The notes under the pieces were generated by a model. It did not search any database. It saw only the letters and a program-made list of their open reading frames with translations, and was not told the DNA's origin. Below are positions 1-8,522 of a DNA stretch of 8,994 nucleotides, in pieces (positions within the stretch are counted from its first letter, which is position 1; every line of letters starts with the position of its first letter). The DNA lies in the NCBI GenBank assembly GCA_018333775.1, contig JAGXSO010000120.1:1-8994 (forward strand), read 5' to 3'. Both the position numbers and the translations under genes were made by a program. This DNA is from Truepera sp. (lineage in GTDB: Bacteria; Deinococcota; Deinococci; Deinococcales; Trueperaceae).

Positions 1-588
1 CGCGTAGAAAAAGTGACGGTAGCTCCGGTTGACGCGCACTTTAACGTGCTGGCCGACCAGGGCTGGGACGTTCCTTGTGACACGTTGCTGCTGTCGATCG
101 GCCTAATCCCTGAAAACGAGCTATCGCGGCGGCTGCGCCTGCGGCTCGATCCGGTGACCGGCGGCCCAGTAGTGAGTAGCACCATGGAGACCTCGCGCGA
201 CGGGGTGTTTGCCTGCGGTAACGTGGTACATATCCACGACCTAGCCGACTTTGTCAGCCAAGAGTCGCTCTTGGCCGGCCGCAGCGCCGGGGCTTATGCA
301 AATGGCTACAAGAGTCTCTCTGACAATATCCGCCTGATTCCCGGCGAGAACGTGCGTTACTGCGTGCCGCACACTATCTCCAGCGAGCGTGAGCACACCG
401 TCTACCTGCGCGTCACCCGGCCGATGCCAGCGTGTACTCTCCGCCTGGGTACGGTCTATCAGAAGCCGCTGCGTTATGCCTTCCCCGGCGAGATGGTCAC
501 CATCAAGGTCAAACCCAGTTTTTTGGAGCACTTTCACGGCGAGGCTCTTAAGATCGATATCTTGCCGCGCCAGGGGGATGAGCCTTGA
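1..588 (+). CDS. NAD(P)/FAD-dependent oxidoreductase, C-terminal part (5' end outside window)
   Basis: The frame is open from base 1 and lacks its N-terminus, so only the last 195 residues are visible. Fragment residues about 28-41 ([15 protein letters not shown]) match the segment of pyridine nucleotide-disulfide oxidoreductases that closes the NAD(P) domain. Residues about 68-80 ([14 protein letters not shown]) form the second FAD-contacting motif, here with ACGN in place of the commoner A.GD. The last ~85 residues are a beta-rich tail seen in the family members paired with DUF1667 proteins. The stop overlaps the start of the DUF1667 gene by 4 nt, which implies coupled translation. In Thermotoga and many Firmicutes this pair follows a glycerol-3-phosphate dehydrogenase-like gene, so a role in glycerol-3-phosphate oxidation is plausible. 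That is inferred from context; the partner gene is not in the window. A GTG at 13 is an internal valine, not the start. Confidence 0.88.
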   Translation, partial: RVEKVTVAPVDAHFNVLADQGWDVPCDTLLLSIGLIPENELSRRLRLRLDPVTGGPVVSSTMETSRDGVFACGNVVHIHDLADFVSQESLLAGRSAGAYANGYKSLSDNIRLIPGENVRYCVPHTISSEREHTVYLRVTRPMPACTLRLGTVYQKPLRYAFPGEMVTIKVKPSFLEHFHGEALKIDILPRQGDEP

Positions 589-962
589 GCGAGTGCTATC
601 GCTACTATCACTATCTGTGCATCGGCTGCCCGCTAGGCTGTCGGCTCGAGCTCGAAGCGGAGGCCGAGGATATCGTGGAGGTGCGCGGCTTTGCCTGCCG
701 GCGCGGGGAGGAGTTTGCTATTCAGGAGCACACCGATCCGCGCCGCGTGGTCACTACCACGGTGCGGGTCACGGGGGGTGTGTGGTCACGGCTGCCGGTC
801 AAGACCGCCGGGGCCATCCCCAAGGGCAAGCTACTGCCGCTCTGCCGGGCGCTGCACAAGCTGACGCTGGCAGCACCGGTTAAGCTGGGCGAGGTGGTCT
901 TAGCCGACGCCCTGGGTACCGGCATCGACGTAGTAGCGACGCGCGACCTGCCCCAGGCCTAG
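585..962 (+). CDS. DUF1667 (COG3862) cysteine-motif protein
   Basis: This 125-residue protein has the DUF1667 pattern throughout. It carries a CxxCxxxC cluster (C12, C15, C19) and a fourth cysteine in FACRRG (C38), followed by the family's [15 protein letters not shown] stretch, a central PVKT.GAIPKGK segment and a C-terminal [24 protein letters not shown] segment, interrupted here for brevity. The four cysteines could bind a metal or an Fe-S cluster, which is inference; the biochemical role is unproven. It starts at a TTG that overlaps the preceding TGA stop (TTGA). A G-run at 572-576 (GGGGG) may serve as its ribosome binding site. Its constant pairing with the upstream FAD oxidoreductase suggests a subunit or electron-transfer partner of that enzyme. 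Its TAG stop lies inside a CTAG shared with the stop of the opposing DUF368 gene. Confidence 0.9.
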   Translation: MSECYRYYHYLCIGCPLGCRLELEAEAEDIVEVRGFACRRGEEFAIQEHTDPRRVVTTTVRVTGGVWSRLPVKTAGAIPKGKLLPLCRALHKLTLAAPVKLGEVVLADALGTGIDVVATRDLPQA

Positions 963-1867
963 TGAGGCCGCCTGCTGATCCGCTCGAGCAGCAGCACCAG
1001 GGCCACGCCGGACAGGGCCAGTAGTGCGGCATAGATAACGTTAAGATCTAGCCCGGCCGGCGTGAATAGCGCCGGGATAACGTTTTCAGACTCAGCATCT
1101 TTAAAGGGCCAGATCCGGCGCAGGCTACCCAGCATGAAGCCGGTCAGTAAGGCGATCATGACATTGTGGTAGCGCCGCAGCAGCCAGCCGAGCAGCCGCG
1201 CGAAGCTGACTATTCCCAACAGCGCCCCTAGCGCAAATACGCCGATAACCAGCCAGTCGCGCTGGTTTAAGGCTACTAGCATGAACTCGTACTTGCCCAG
1301 CAGGACCAGCAAAAACGCCCCCGAGATGCCGGGCAGGATCATGGCGCAGATAGCGATAAAGCCGCTGAAGAAAACAAACGGCAGGGTATCAGGGGTGACC
1401 GTAGGTAGGAGCCCAACCAGCAGATAGGCGCCGACCAGCCCTACTAGCAGTGCGCCCCAGAGGCTGGGCCGCCAGCGCTCTACCCTGCGGCTGACGGCGA
1501 TGACCGAGGCGACGATCAGGCCAAAAAAAAAGCTCCAGACCAAGACAGGGTGATGCGCTAAGAGCCAGGCGATACCGTGCGCCAGCGTGAACAAAGCGGT
1601 TACCAGTCCTAGCGCCAGGGTCAGCAGAAAGCGCCAGTTGAGCTGAGCCAGAGCCTCGCGCAGGCGCAAGCGCATTAGAGCCTTGAGGAAGGCTGGCTGG
1701 CTGAGGGTACGGAGGCTGTCGATCAGCTCTTCGTAGATTCCAGTGATAAAGGCGATGGTGCCGCCGGAGACGCCGGGTATTAGGTCGACACTGCCCATGG
1801 CAAAACCTTTGGCCCCTAAGAGCAGATAGTCAGGGAGGCGGCGGGAGGGCTTGGGTGAAGGTAGCAT
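959..1867 (-). CDS. popT: DUF368 membrane protein (PopT-type polyprenyl-phosphate transporter)
   Basis: This 302-residue, very hydrophobic protein has about eight or more membrane segments. Two related motifs mark the family and its internal duplication: MGSVDLIPGVSGGTIAF at about 24-40, and AMILPGISGAFLLVLLGKYE at about 175-194. DUF368 proteins (PopT) were identified in 2023, alongside DedA/UptA, as transporters returning undecaprenyl phosphate across the membrane for reuse in peptidoglycan and other surface polymers. That role is taken from the family and is not shown by this sequence. I chose the ATG at 1867 because an open extension to 2137 encodes His/Arg-rich, non-membrane sequence lying antisense to the methyltransferase. 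A TATACT box stands 7 nt before this ATG and no Shine-Dalgarno is visible, suggesting a leaderless mRNA. The gene contains a run of nine T on its coding strand (F113-F115). Confidence 0.9.
   Translation of the reverse strand: MLPSPKPSRRLPDYLLLGAKGFAMGSVDLIPGVSGGTIAFITGIYEELIDSLRTLSQPAFLKALMRLRLREALAQLNWRFLLTLALGLVTALFTLAHGIAWLLAHHPVLVWSFFFGLIVASVIAVSRRVERWRPSLWGALLVGLVGAYLLVGLLPTVTPDTLPFVFFSGFIAICAMILPGISGAFLLVLLGKYEFMLVALNQRDWLVIGVFALGALLGIVSFARLLGWLLRRYHNVMIALLTGFMLGSLRRIWPFKDAESENVIPALFTPAGLDLNVIYAALLALSGVALVLLLERISRRPH
1523..1531 (-). repeat. Nine-base homopolymer inside the DUF368 gene
   Basis: The plus strand has nine consecutive A (T9 on the coding strand), encoding three phenylalanines in WSFFFGL. 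A run this long is unusual in GC-rich coding sequence and is a possible site of polymerase slippage or sequencing error. The frame is intact as given. Confidence 0.85.
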
Positions 1868-1874
1868 TGGGCTG

Positions 1875-1880
1875 AGTATA
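1875..1880 (-). promoter_or_regulatory. Putative -10 box of the DUF368 gene (leaderless)
   Basis: On the minus strand TATACT stands 7 nt before the ATG at 1867. No Shine-Dalgarno lies between them, so transcription probably starts at or next to the start codon. I see no convincing -35 box upstream. The distance and the TANNNT form agree with leaderless promoters described in Deinococcus. Confidence 0.55.
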
Positions 1881-1920
1881 TCGTCAGCGCAGTGATAGCG
1901 CCGTGAGCTGCCGTGCGTGC

Positions 1921-1926
1921 TAGGCT
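1921..1926 (+). promoter_or_regulatory. Putative -10 box of the methyltransferase gene (leaderless)
   Basis: TAGGCT fits TANNNT and stands 7 nt before the GTG at 1934, the same spacing as for the divergent DUF368 gene. The AAGG directly before the GTG lies too close to act as a Shine-Dalgarno. The motif is weak on its own; the spacing and the matching start of the protein family support it. Confidence 0.4.
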
Positions 1927-1933
1927 GGTAAGG

Positions 1934-3106
1934 GTGGCGACGGTAACGATCACAGCCAAAGGGGTGCGGCGGCTCATGCTGGGCCATCCCTGGATCTTCG
2001 ACAGCGATGTGGTGACCGCTAGCGACACCCCGCTCGAGCCCGCCGTGGTGCGGGCGCAAGGCTTGAACGGCGCGATGCTCGGCTACGGGCTTTACAACCC
2101 TGTGTCCAAGATCCGCGTGCGGATGGTGACTAGGCACGACCAGCCGGTGACCACAGCGCTCTTTAGGGAGCGCGCGAGTGCGGCTATCAACCTTCGCGGC
2201 GAGGTGGCCGCAGGCTACGAAGCCTTTAGGGTGATCAACAGCGAAGCTGACGGCCTACCGGGCCTAACCGTCGATAAGTACGGCCCTTACCTGGTGTGGC
2301 AGCATCATGCGGCGGCGCTCACACCGTTTCTGCCCGCTATTGTCGATACGCTGCAAGCGGCCTATCAGCCTATCGGCATCCTGGCGCGCAACGACGCGCC
2401 GGTGCGGGCGCTGGAGGGGTTGCCACGTGAGGTAGCGGTCATGCACGGTACGGTGCCCGAGCTGCTGAGTTACGTAGAGGGCGGGGTGACGCTGCCGGCC
2501 GCTCCGTACACCGGCCAGAAGACCGGCGCTTTTTTGGATCAGCGTGAAAACCACGTCCTGGCTGGGGCGCTGTCCCGTGGCCGGGCCCTTGATATGTTTA
2601 GCTATCACGGCGGCTTTGCCTTGCAGCTTGCCCGCCGCGCCGAACAGGTGATAGCGGTCGACTCCAGCGCTGCGGCGCTGTCACATCTCAACCGGGCCGC
2701 CGCTGCCAACGGCCTCACCAACCTCGTCACTGTTGAGAGCGATGCTTTTAGTTATCTCCGCGCCCAAGCCGACGCCGGCGAGCGCTTCGACATCATAGTG
2801 CTCGACCCGCCGGCGTTTGCCAAGGGGCGCGACCACCTCCCTGCCGCGCTCGCAGCCTATAAGGAGATCAACCTGCGGGCGCTTAAGCTGCTCGGTGTAG
2901 GCGGTCGCCTATGCACGGCTAGTTGCAGCCAGCACGTTAGCGAGGCCGATTTTCAAGCTATGCTGCGACAGGCAGCTAGCGACGCTGGGCGGGTATTGCG
3001 CCTAGTCGCCCGGCGGGGCCAGGCTCCTTGTCACCCGGAGCTGCTGAATATACCGGAGACCCGCTATCTGACCTTTATAGCGGTGGAGGTGATCGATGTC
3101 TTCTGA
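1934..3106 (+). CDS. Class I SAM-dependent 23S rRNA m5C methyltransferase, RlmI/RlmO family (COG1092)
   Basis: This 390-residue protein transfers a methyl group from SAM to a 23S rRNA cytosine, judging by its family. An N-terminal PUA-type RNA-binding domain (about 1-75, with AKGVRRLMLGHPWIF at 8-22) is followed by a central domain containing NSEADGLPGLTVDKYG (102-117). The C-terminal Rossmann domain has TGAFLDQREN (197-206), motif I LDMFSYHGGF (219-228), motif II AVDSS (241-245), motif IV LDPPAF (290-295) and the ASCSQH cysteine motif (329-334). From memory it most resembles Thermus TTHA1280 (RlmO, acting on C1942); E. coli RlmI acts on C1962. The exact target is not determined here. I chose GTG 1934 over GTG 1913 because the family begins just before the AKG motif and a -10-like TAGGCT lies 7 nt upstream. 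The last 11 nt overlap the next gene. Confidence 0.9.
   Translation: MATVTITAKGVRRLMLGHPWIFDSDVVTASDTPLEPAVVRAQGLNGAMLGYGLYNPVSKIRVRMVTRHDQPVTTALFRERASAAINLRGEVAAGYEAFRVINSEADGLPGLTVDKYGPYLVWQHHAAALTPFLPAIVDTLQAAYQPIGILARNDAPVRALEGLPREVAVMHGTVPELLSYVEGGVTLPAAPYTGQKTGAFLDQRENHVLAGALSRGRALDMFSYHGGFALQLARRAEQVIAVDSSAAALSHLNRAAAANGLTNLVTVESDAFSYLRAQADAGERFDIIVLDPPAFAKGRDHLPAALAAYKEINLRALKLLGVGGRLCTASCSQHVSEADFQAMLRQAASDAGRVLRLVARRGQAPCHPELLNIPETRYLTFIAVEVIDVF
3085..3094 (+). promoter_or_regulatory. Near-perfect Shine-Dalgarno for the 93-aa ORF
   Basis: GGAGGTGATC matches the usual anti-Shine-Dalgarno tail of 16S rRNA over ten bases. It lies within the methyltransferase codons for VEVID, with six bases between GGAGG and the ATG at 3096. 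It strongly supports that ATG as a real start. Confidence 0.8.
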
Positions 3107-3377
3107 ACGGTCGAGCGAAGCCCCCTCGTTTCGCTCGGGGCAGGCTTTATTGTCGGGCGAAGCCCTAGATCAGCTTACCCAGCTCGCCTCGCAACTGGTC
3201 TGGCGTGTCGGGCGCTTAGGTGACGATGGGCCGCTGACGGTGCGGGTAGGGTTCGCTACCGGCGCAGCCACCTTTGCTGAGCTGCCTCGCCTTAAGAACG
3301 TTACCGATGCCGAGGTGGAGGTAGCCCTCCAAGAAGGGGCGGTTCGGGTAGAGTGGGTGGGCAGCCGCCCAAGCTGA
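3096..3377 (+). CDS. Unknown 93-residue protein
   Basis: I do not recognise this protein. It starts at an ATG overlapping the methyltransferase 3' end by 11 nt and is preceded by an exceptional Shine-Dalgarno, so it is very likely translated and coupled to the methyltransferase. The first ~18 residues are Ser/Glu/Arg-rich and are encoded by a hairpin-forming sequence. The rest alternates helix and strand: a helix (LDQLTQLASQLVWRVGRL, about 24-41), then strands around PLTVRVGF, and a strand-like EVEVALQEGAVRVEWVG near the end. There are no cysteines, signal peptide or membrane segments, so it is presumably a small cytoplasmic protein. A function cannot be named from sequence. Its place in the rRNA methyltransferase operon is the only hint. 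Confidence 0.75.
   Translation: MSSERSSEAPSFRSGQALLSGEALDQLTQLASQLVWRVGRLGDDGPLTVRVGFATGAATFAELPRLKNVTDAEVEVALQEGAVRVEWVGSRPS
3111..3138 (+). repeat. Hairpin-forming inverted repeat in the 5' end of the 93-aa ORF
   Basis: CGAGCGAA (3112-3119) pairs exactly with TTCGCTCG (3130-3137). Counting two G-T wobble pairs and an inner C-G pair, the stem reaches about 11 bp (3111-3121 with 3128-3138) around a six-base loop. It lies about 15 nt after the start codon, so it could affect translation. The 10-mer CGAGCGAAGC in its left arm also occurs on the minus strand at 8495-8504. Confidence 0.7.
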
Positions 3378-3408
3378 TGGGGGTTACCCGGTTAGAAAGT
3401 AATAGCCC

Positions 3409-4032
3409 GTGACCATTGACTATAACGTCACGTTTTCTTTTGCACTGCCGTTGCCGCTTCAGGCCGCCCTCGGATTTGTCAGGGATGTTAAGACCAGCCT
3501 TCAGTATGCAGCGTTCAAGGAGATCGCGGTGACCCCTGATCCGGGTTCTGAGCACCAGCTGGTGTGGGCAAGCCTGCCGATCAACGCAGCCTTATTCGGC
3601 CAACACGATCTCAGTTTTAAGAGCCGTCTGGTGATAACGCCGCACGGGGCTAGGCTCGAAGGGTTATCGCTGGGGGGGGATAAGGCCGGTTGGGCCGAAC
3701 TCTCCGGCGAGGCTGAGGTTAACAGCCTCCCTACCGGCAGCGTGGCTCACTATACTCTCCAGATCGTTGTTCACCTAGAGCTTCCGACTCCCGAGAAGTG
3801 GGGTGGCAAGGCGCTCTTAAAGATGATCGACTTAACTGCTCGCACCGTACTAGCCGACGTCACTGAGGGGTTCCCACAAGCTGTTCAGCGAGCTGCTGCG
3901 GAAACCGCTCTAGCGCTTACTCGGCAGGTCCGCAGCGATCTCGTTAATGGCGCCGATAATGGCGTTGCGCACGGCGATATCGACGATAGTGGTGCCGGTA
4001 CGGCCCGCGCCGAGCGCCCGGATAATGTTTAG
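3409..4032 (+). CDS. DUF3809-like protein with an antisense-encoded C-terminal tail
   Basis: This 207-residue soluble protein looks like the DUF3809 family, possibly with an SRPBCC-like fold. The assignment is tentative and from memory. The N-terminal strand (VTFSFALPLPL, 7-17) is followed by a helix (ALGFVRDVKTSLQY, 20-33), several strands including SRLVITPHGARLEGLSL (72-88), a tryptophan in AGWAELSGEAEV, another strand TLQIVVHLELP, and a long helix from about 135 to 172. The family is about 140-165 residues, as I recall. The last ~40 residues, rich in Gly, Asp and Ala, are encoded antisense to the CsgG-family gene and look like read-through. The GTG start follows a 31-nt gap and has only a weak purine-rich AGAAAG upstream, so the start is less certain than the frame. 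The function is unknown. A G8 tract lies at codons 88-91. Confidence 0.72.
   Translation: MTIDYNVTFSFALPLPLQAALGFVRDVKTSLQYAAFKEIAVTPDPGSEHQLVWASLPINAALFGQHDLSFKSRLVITPHGARLEGLSLGGDKAGWAELSGEAEVNSLPTGSVAHYTLQIVVHLELPTPEKWGGKALLKMIDLTARTVLADVTEGFPQAVQRAAAETALALTRQVRSDLVNGADNGVAHGDIDDSGAGTARAERPDNV
3672..3679 (+). repeat. Eight-base G tract inside the DUF3809-like gene
   Basis: Eight consecutive G encode the end of L88, all of G89 and G90 and the first base of D91. Such tracts are prone to slippage and to sequencing error. The frame is continuous as given. Confidence 0.85.
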
Positions 4033-4641
4033 AACATCGATCTGCACGTTGCTTTGCGAGACTTCGGAAGTGGCGGTGCCGATGGCTAGGATCTCGGCGG
4101 TTACCGAGTTAACCACCCGCACATCGACCGTGACTCGGGCGGTGACCGTTTCGGCGGTGCCGCCGAAGAGGCCAAAGACGATTCCACCCCCGCCGGTGGA
4201 GGTGACCCCGAACTCAGTGAGGCTGCCCAGGACGATCAGCTCAGCTCCGGTGATGCGGCCCACATCGGCAGCGGTGCGGGGGTCGATGCGGCCGGTAGCG
4301 GCCAGATCCTGCTCGCGCAGAATAACCCCTAACTCGGCCCGTTCGGTGATGCGGAACTGCTGGCTGCGAAAGGCCTCGTTGAGAAAGATATCGGCCACCC
4401 CGGTCCCTAACTCCTTGACCAAAGCCTGATCGCGCCGTTCGAGCTCCGAAGCGCCTACCTTGACGCTCCCTGAGCGCACGTTAAAGTCGGGTACAGCGAT
4501 GATCCAGCGCCGCTCGAAGGGGACCGGCGGGTTGGTAAACGGCTCCAAAGCCGGCGAGCCGACCTCAGTCTGCACCGTCGGCGCGCAGGCTGCTAGCAGC
4601 AGCGCCAGAGCCGACAGCGGGCCAAAAAGATACCTATGCAC
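3910..4641 (-). CDS. CsgG/HfaB-family outer-membrane lipoprotein
   Basis: The 243-residue precursor begins with a lipoprotein signal: hydrophobic LSALALLLAAC, with the lipobox cysteine at C19 after LAA. The mature part follows the CsgG pattern. It has WIIAVPDFNV (46-55), a helix with DIFLNEAFRSQQFRITERAEL (84-104, shown broken as DIFLNEAFRS and QQFRITERAEL), VILREQDL, GAELIVLGSLTEF (132-144), a glycine-rich hairpin region (149-161) and VTVDVRVVNSVTAEIL (170-185). In E. coli CsgG forms a nonameric pore exporting curli. At 243 residues this is shorter than E. coli CsgG (277), and no curli genes are visible, so the substrate is unknown. Start codon is GTG 4641, with an extended -10 box six bases upstream, suggesting a leaderless transcript separate from the ATPase operon. 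The last 41 codons, including stop, overlap the DUF3809-like gene antisense. Confidence 0.87.
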   Translation of the reverse strand: MHRYLFGPLSALALLLAACAPTVQTEVGSPALEPFTNPPVPFERRWIIAVPDFNVRSGSVKVGASELERRDQALVKELGTGVADIFLNEAFRSQQFRITERAELGVILREQDLAATGRIDPRTAADVGRITGAELIVLGSLTEFGVTSTGGGGIVFGLFGGTAETVTARVTVDVRVVNSVTAEILAIGTATSEVSQSNVQIDVLNIIRALGAGRTGTTIVDIAVRNAIIGAINEIAADLPSKR

Positions 4642-4647
4642 CAGGTC

Positions 4648-4656
4648 AGTATAGCA
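4648..4656 (-). promoter_or_regulatory. Putative extended -10 promoter of the CsgG-family gene (leaderless)
   Basis: The minus strand reads TGC-TATACT (4656 down to 4648), a full extended -10 motif. It ends 6 nt before the GTG at 4641, and no Shine-Dalgarno fits between them. It lies in the 24-nt gap after the atpD stop, so the lipoprotein gene can be transcribed independently even if ATPase operon read-through also occurs. Confidence 0.6.
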
Positions 4657-4665
4657 AATGATGGC

Positions 4666-5295
4666 TTAGGGGTCGCTGCGCGCTTCGAGCTTAGCCTTGA
4701 TCCGCTTTAAGACGGTGATCTCCTCCAGCGCCCGCTGATCTAGCACGCTGCGGATCTCCTTAATCTGTCCGGCGATGCCGGGGATGACGATCTGCTCGAG
4801 CGCGTTAACTCGCCGACTGGTTTTCTTGATCTCCTCGCCTACTTTGCGCAGCCGTGTCTCGGTGGCGGCTACCCTAATCAGCACCGCTAGAAGTTCGCGA
4901 AAGGCGCTAGCTGCGTCTAGGGTGCGCGCCCCGACGCCGACCGGCGAGAAGGGGAGGGTCTTGTCGAAGGTGGGGGGCTGCACCTGTGGCACCTTGACGC
5001 CGAACAGGTTTTCGATCTTCACAGCGATATCTAGCTCAGCCTGGTAGGCCAAGCTCAGGCTCTCTACCGCCTCCGGGCCGTCCCAGGCCTTGGCTAAGAA
5101 GAGGCTAAAATAAGCCTCTTGGCTCACCCGGTTTAGCTCCCGTCGGGCCGCCAACGACGCCTTAACCAGGCTGAAGAACTCGCCGATTAAAGCGTCGCGC
5201 TTGCGCTTTAACAGATCGGCGCCACGGTTAGCCAGCTTGAGCTGGTCGCGCCGTTGCAGCAAGTTAGAGCGAGTGGGCGCAATCTGCTCGGCCAT
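4666..5295 (-). CDS. atpD: V/A-type ATP synthase subunit D (central rotor stalk)
   Basis: This 209-residue protein is the rotor shaft of the V1 motor. It turns inside the A3B3 head and binds subunit F. The N-terminus, PTRSNLLQRRDQLKLANRGADLLKRKRDAL (about 7-36; given in short as PTRSNLLQRR and LLKRKRDAL), is the first long coiled-coil helix. The C-terminal helix contains TETRLRKVGEEIKKTSRRVN (about 146-165) followed by ALEQIVIPGI, both strongly conserved, then an Arg/Lys/Glu-rich end. A middle region around FSPVGVGARTLDAA separates the helices. It is somewhat shorter at the C-terminus than the Thermus protein (223 residues, as I recall). The ATG follows the atpB stop after a single base, with no clear Shine-Dalgarno, so translation is probably coupled to atpB. 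It is the last gene of the operon, and no terminator hairpin is evident downstream. Confidence 0.95.
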   Translation of the reverse strand: MAEQIAPTRSNLLQRRDQLKLANRGADLLKRKRDALIGEFFSLVKASLAARRELNRVSQEAYFSLFLAKAWDGPEAVESLSLAYQAELDIAVKIENLFGVKVPQVQPPTFDKTLPFSPVGVGARTLDAASAFRELLAVLIRVAATETRLRKVGEEIKKTSRRVNALEQIVIPGIAGQIKEIRSVLDQRALEEITVLKRIKAKLEARSDP

Positions 5296-5296
5296 C

Positions 5297-6727
<1,431 letters not shown>

Positions 6728-6732
6728 GGTCA

Positions 6733-6736
6733 CTCC

Positions 6737-6738
<2 letters not shown>
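6733..6738 (-). promoter_or_regulatory. Shine-Dalgarno that decides the atpB start
   Basis: On the minus strand AGGGAG lies 5 nt before ATG 6727 and partly overlaps the atpA stop codon. The alternative GTG at 6733-6731 overlaps the site itself, so ATG 6727 is the preferred start. Confidence 0.65.
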
Positions 6739-8473
<1,735 letters not shown>

Positions 8474-8477
8474 CCTT

Positions 8478-8484
8478 ACCTCCT
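8478..8484 (-). promoter_or_regulatory. Strong Shine-Dalgarno of atpA
   Basis: AGGAGGT on the minus strand ends 4 nt before the GTG at 8473. It confirms this GTG and is stronger than the sites of atpB and atpD, consistent with independent, efficient initiation after the 49-nt gap behind atpF. Confidence 0.75.
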
Positions 8485-8491
8485 CAACATT

Positions 8492-8505
8492 CTCGCTTCG
8501 CTCGG
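8492..8505 (-). repeat. Short GAGCGAAGCGAG element in the atpF-atpA gap
   Basis: The 49-nt gap between atpF and atpA (8474-8522) holds the minus-strand element CCGAGCGAAGCGAG, whose core reads the same backwards (a mirror, not a hairpin). It shares the 10-mer CGAGCGAAGC with the hairpin at 3111-3138. A small direct repeat, GGCTGA-C-GGCTGA, lies just before it. No promoter or terminator is obvious in this gap. Confidence 0.45.
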
Positions 8506-8522
8506 ATCAGCCGTCAGCCTTG

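Noticed and set aside
389..883. A 164-codon plus-strand frame across the oxidoreductase and DUF1667 genes
   Set aside because: It runs in another frame over two genes with recognisable family motifs, and its translation is Arg/Gly/Ser-rich without motifs.
969..994. CTGCTG/CAGCAG inverted repeat near the end of the DUF368 gene as a terminator
   Set aside because: It lies inside coding sequence, is only six base pairs with an eleven-base loop or longer, and has no T-run after it on either strand.
1868..2137. A 90-codon N-terminal extension of the DUF368 reading frame
   Set aside because: The extension is His/Arg-rich, antisense to methyltransferase codons, and unlike DUF368. The ATG at 1867 has a well-placed -10 box.
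3378..3408. A leaderless -10 box for the DUF3809-like gene
   Set aside because: TAATAG close to the GTG does not fit TANNNT and is too near the start; no stronger candidate stands 6-8 nt upstream.
3947..4429. A 160-codon plus-strand open frame opposite the CsgG-family gene
   Set aside because: The minus strand here has a lipobox and CsgG motifs; the plus frame shows only a Ser/Arg/Thr-rich composition.
8474..8522. A separate promoter or terminator in the atpF-atpA gap
   Set aside because: I found no convincing -10/-35 pair or stem with a T-run. The gap holds short repeats and a strong Shine-Dalgarno, enough to explain it.
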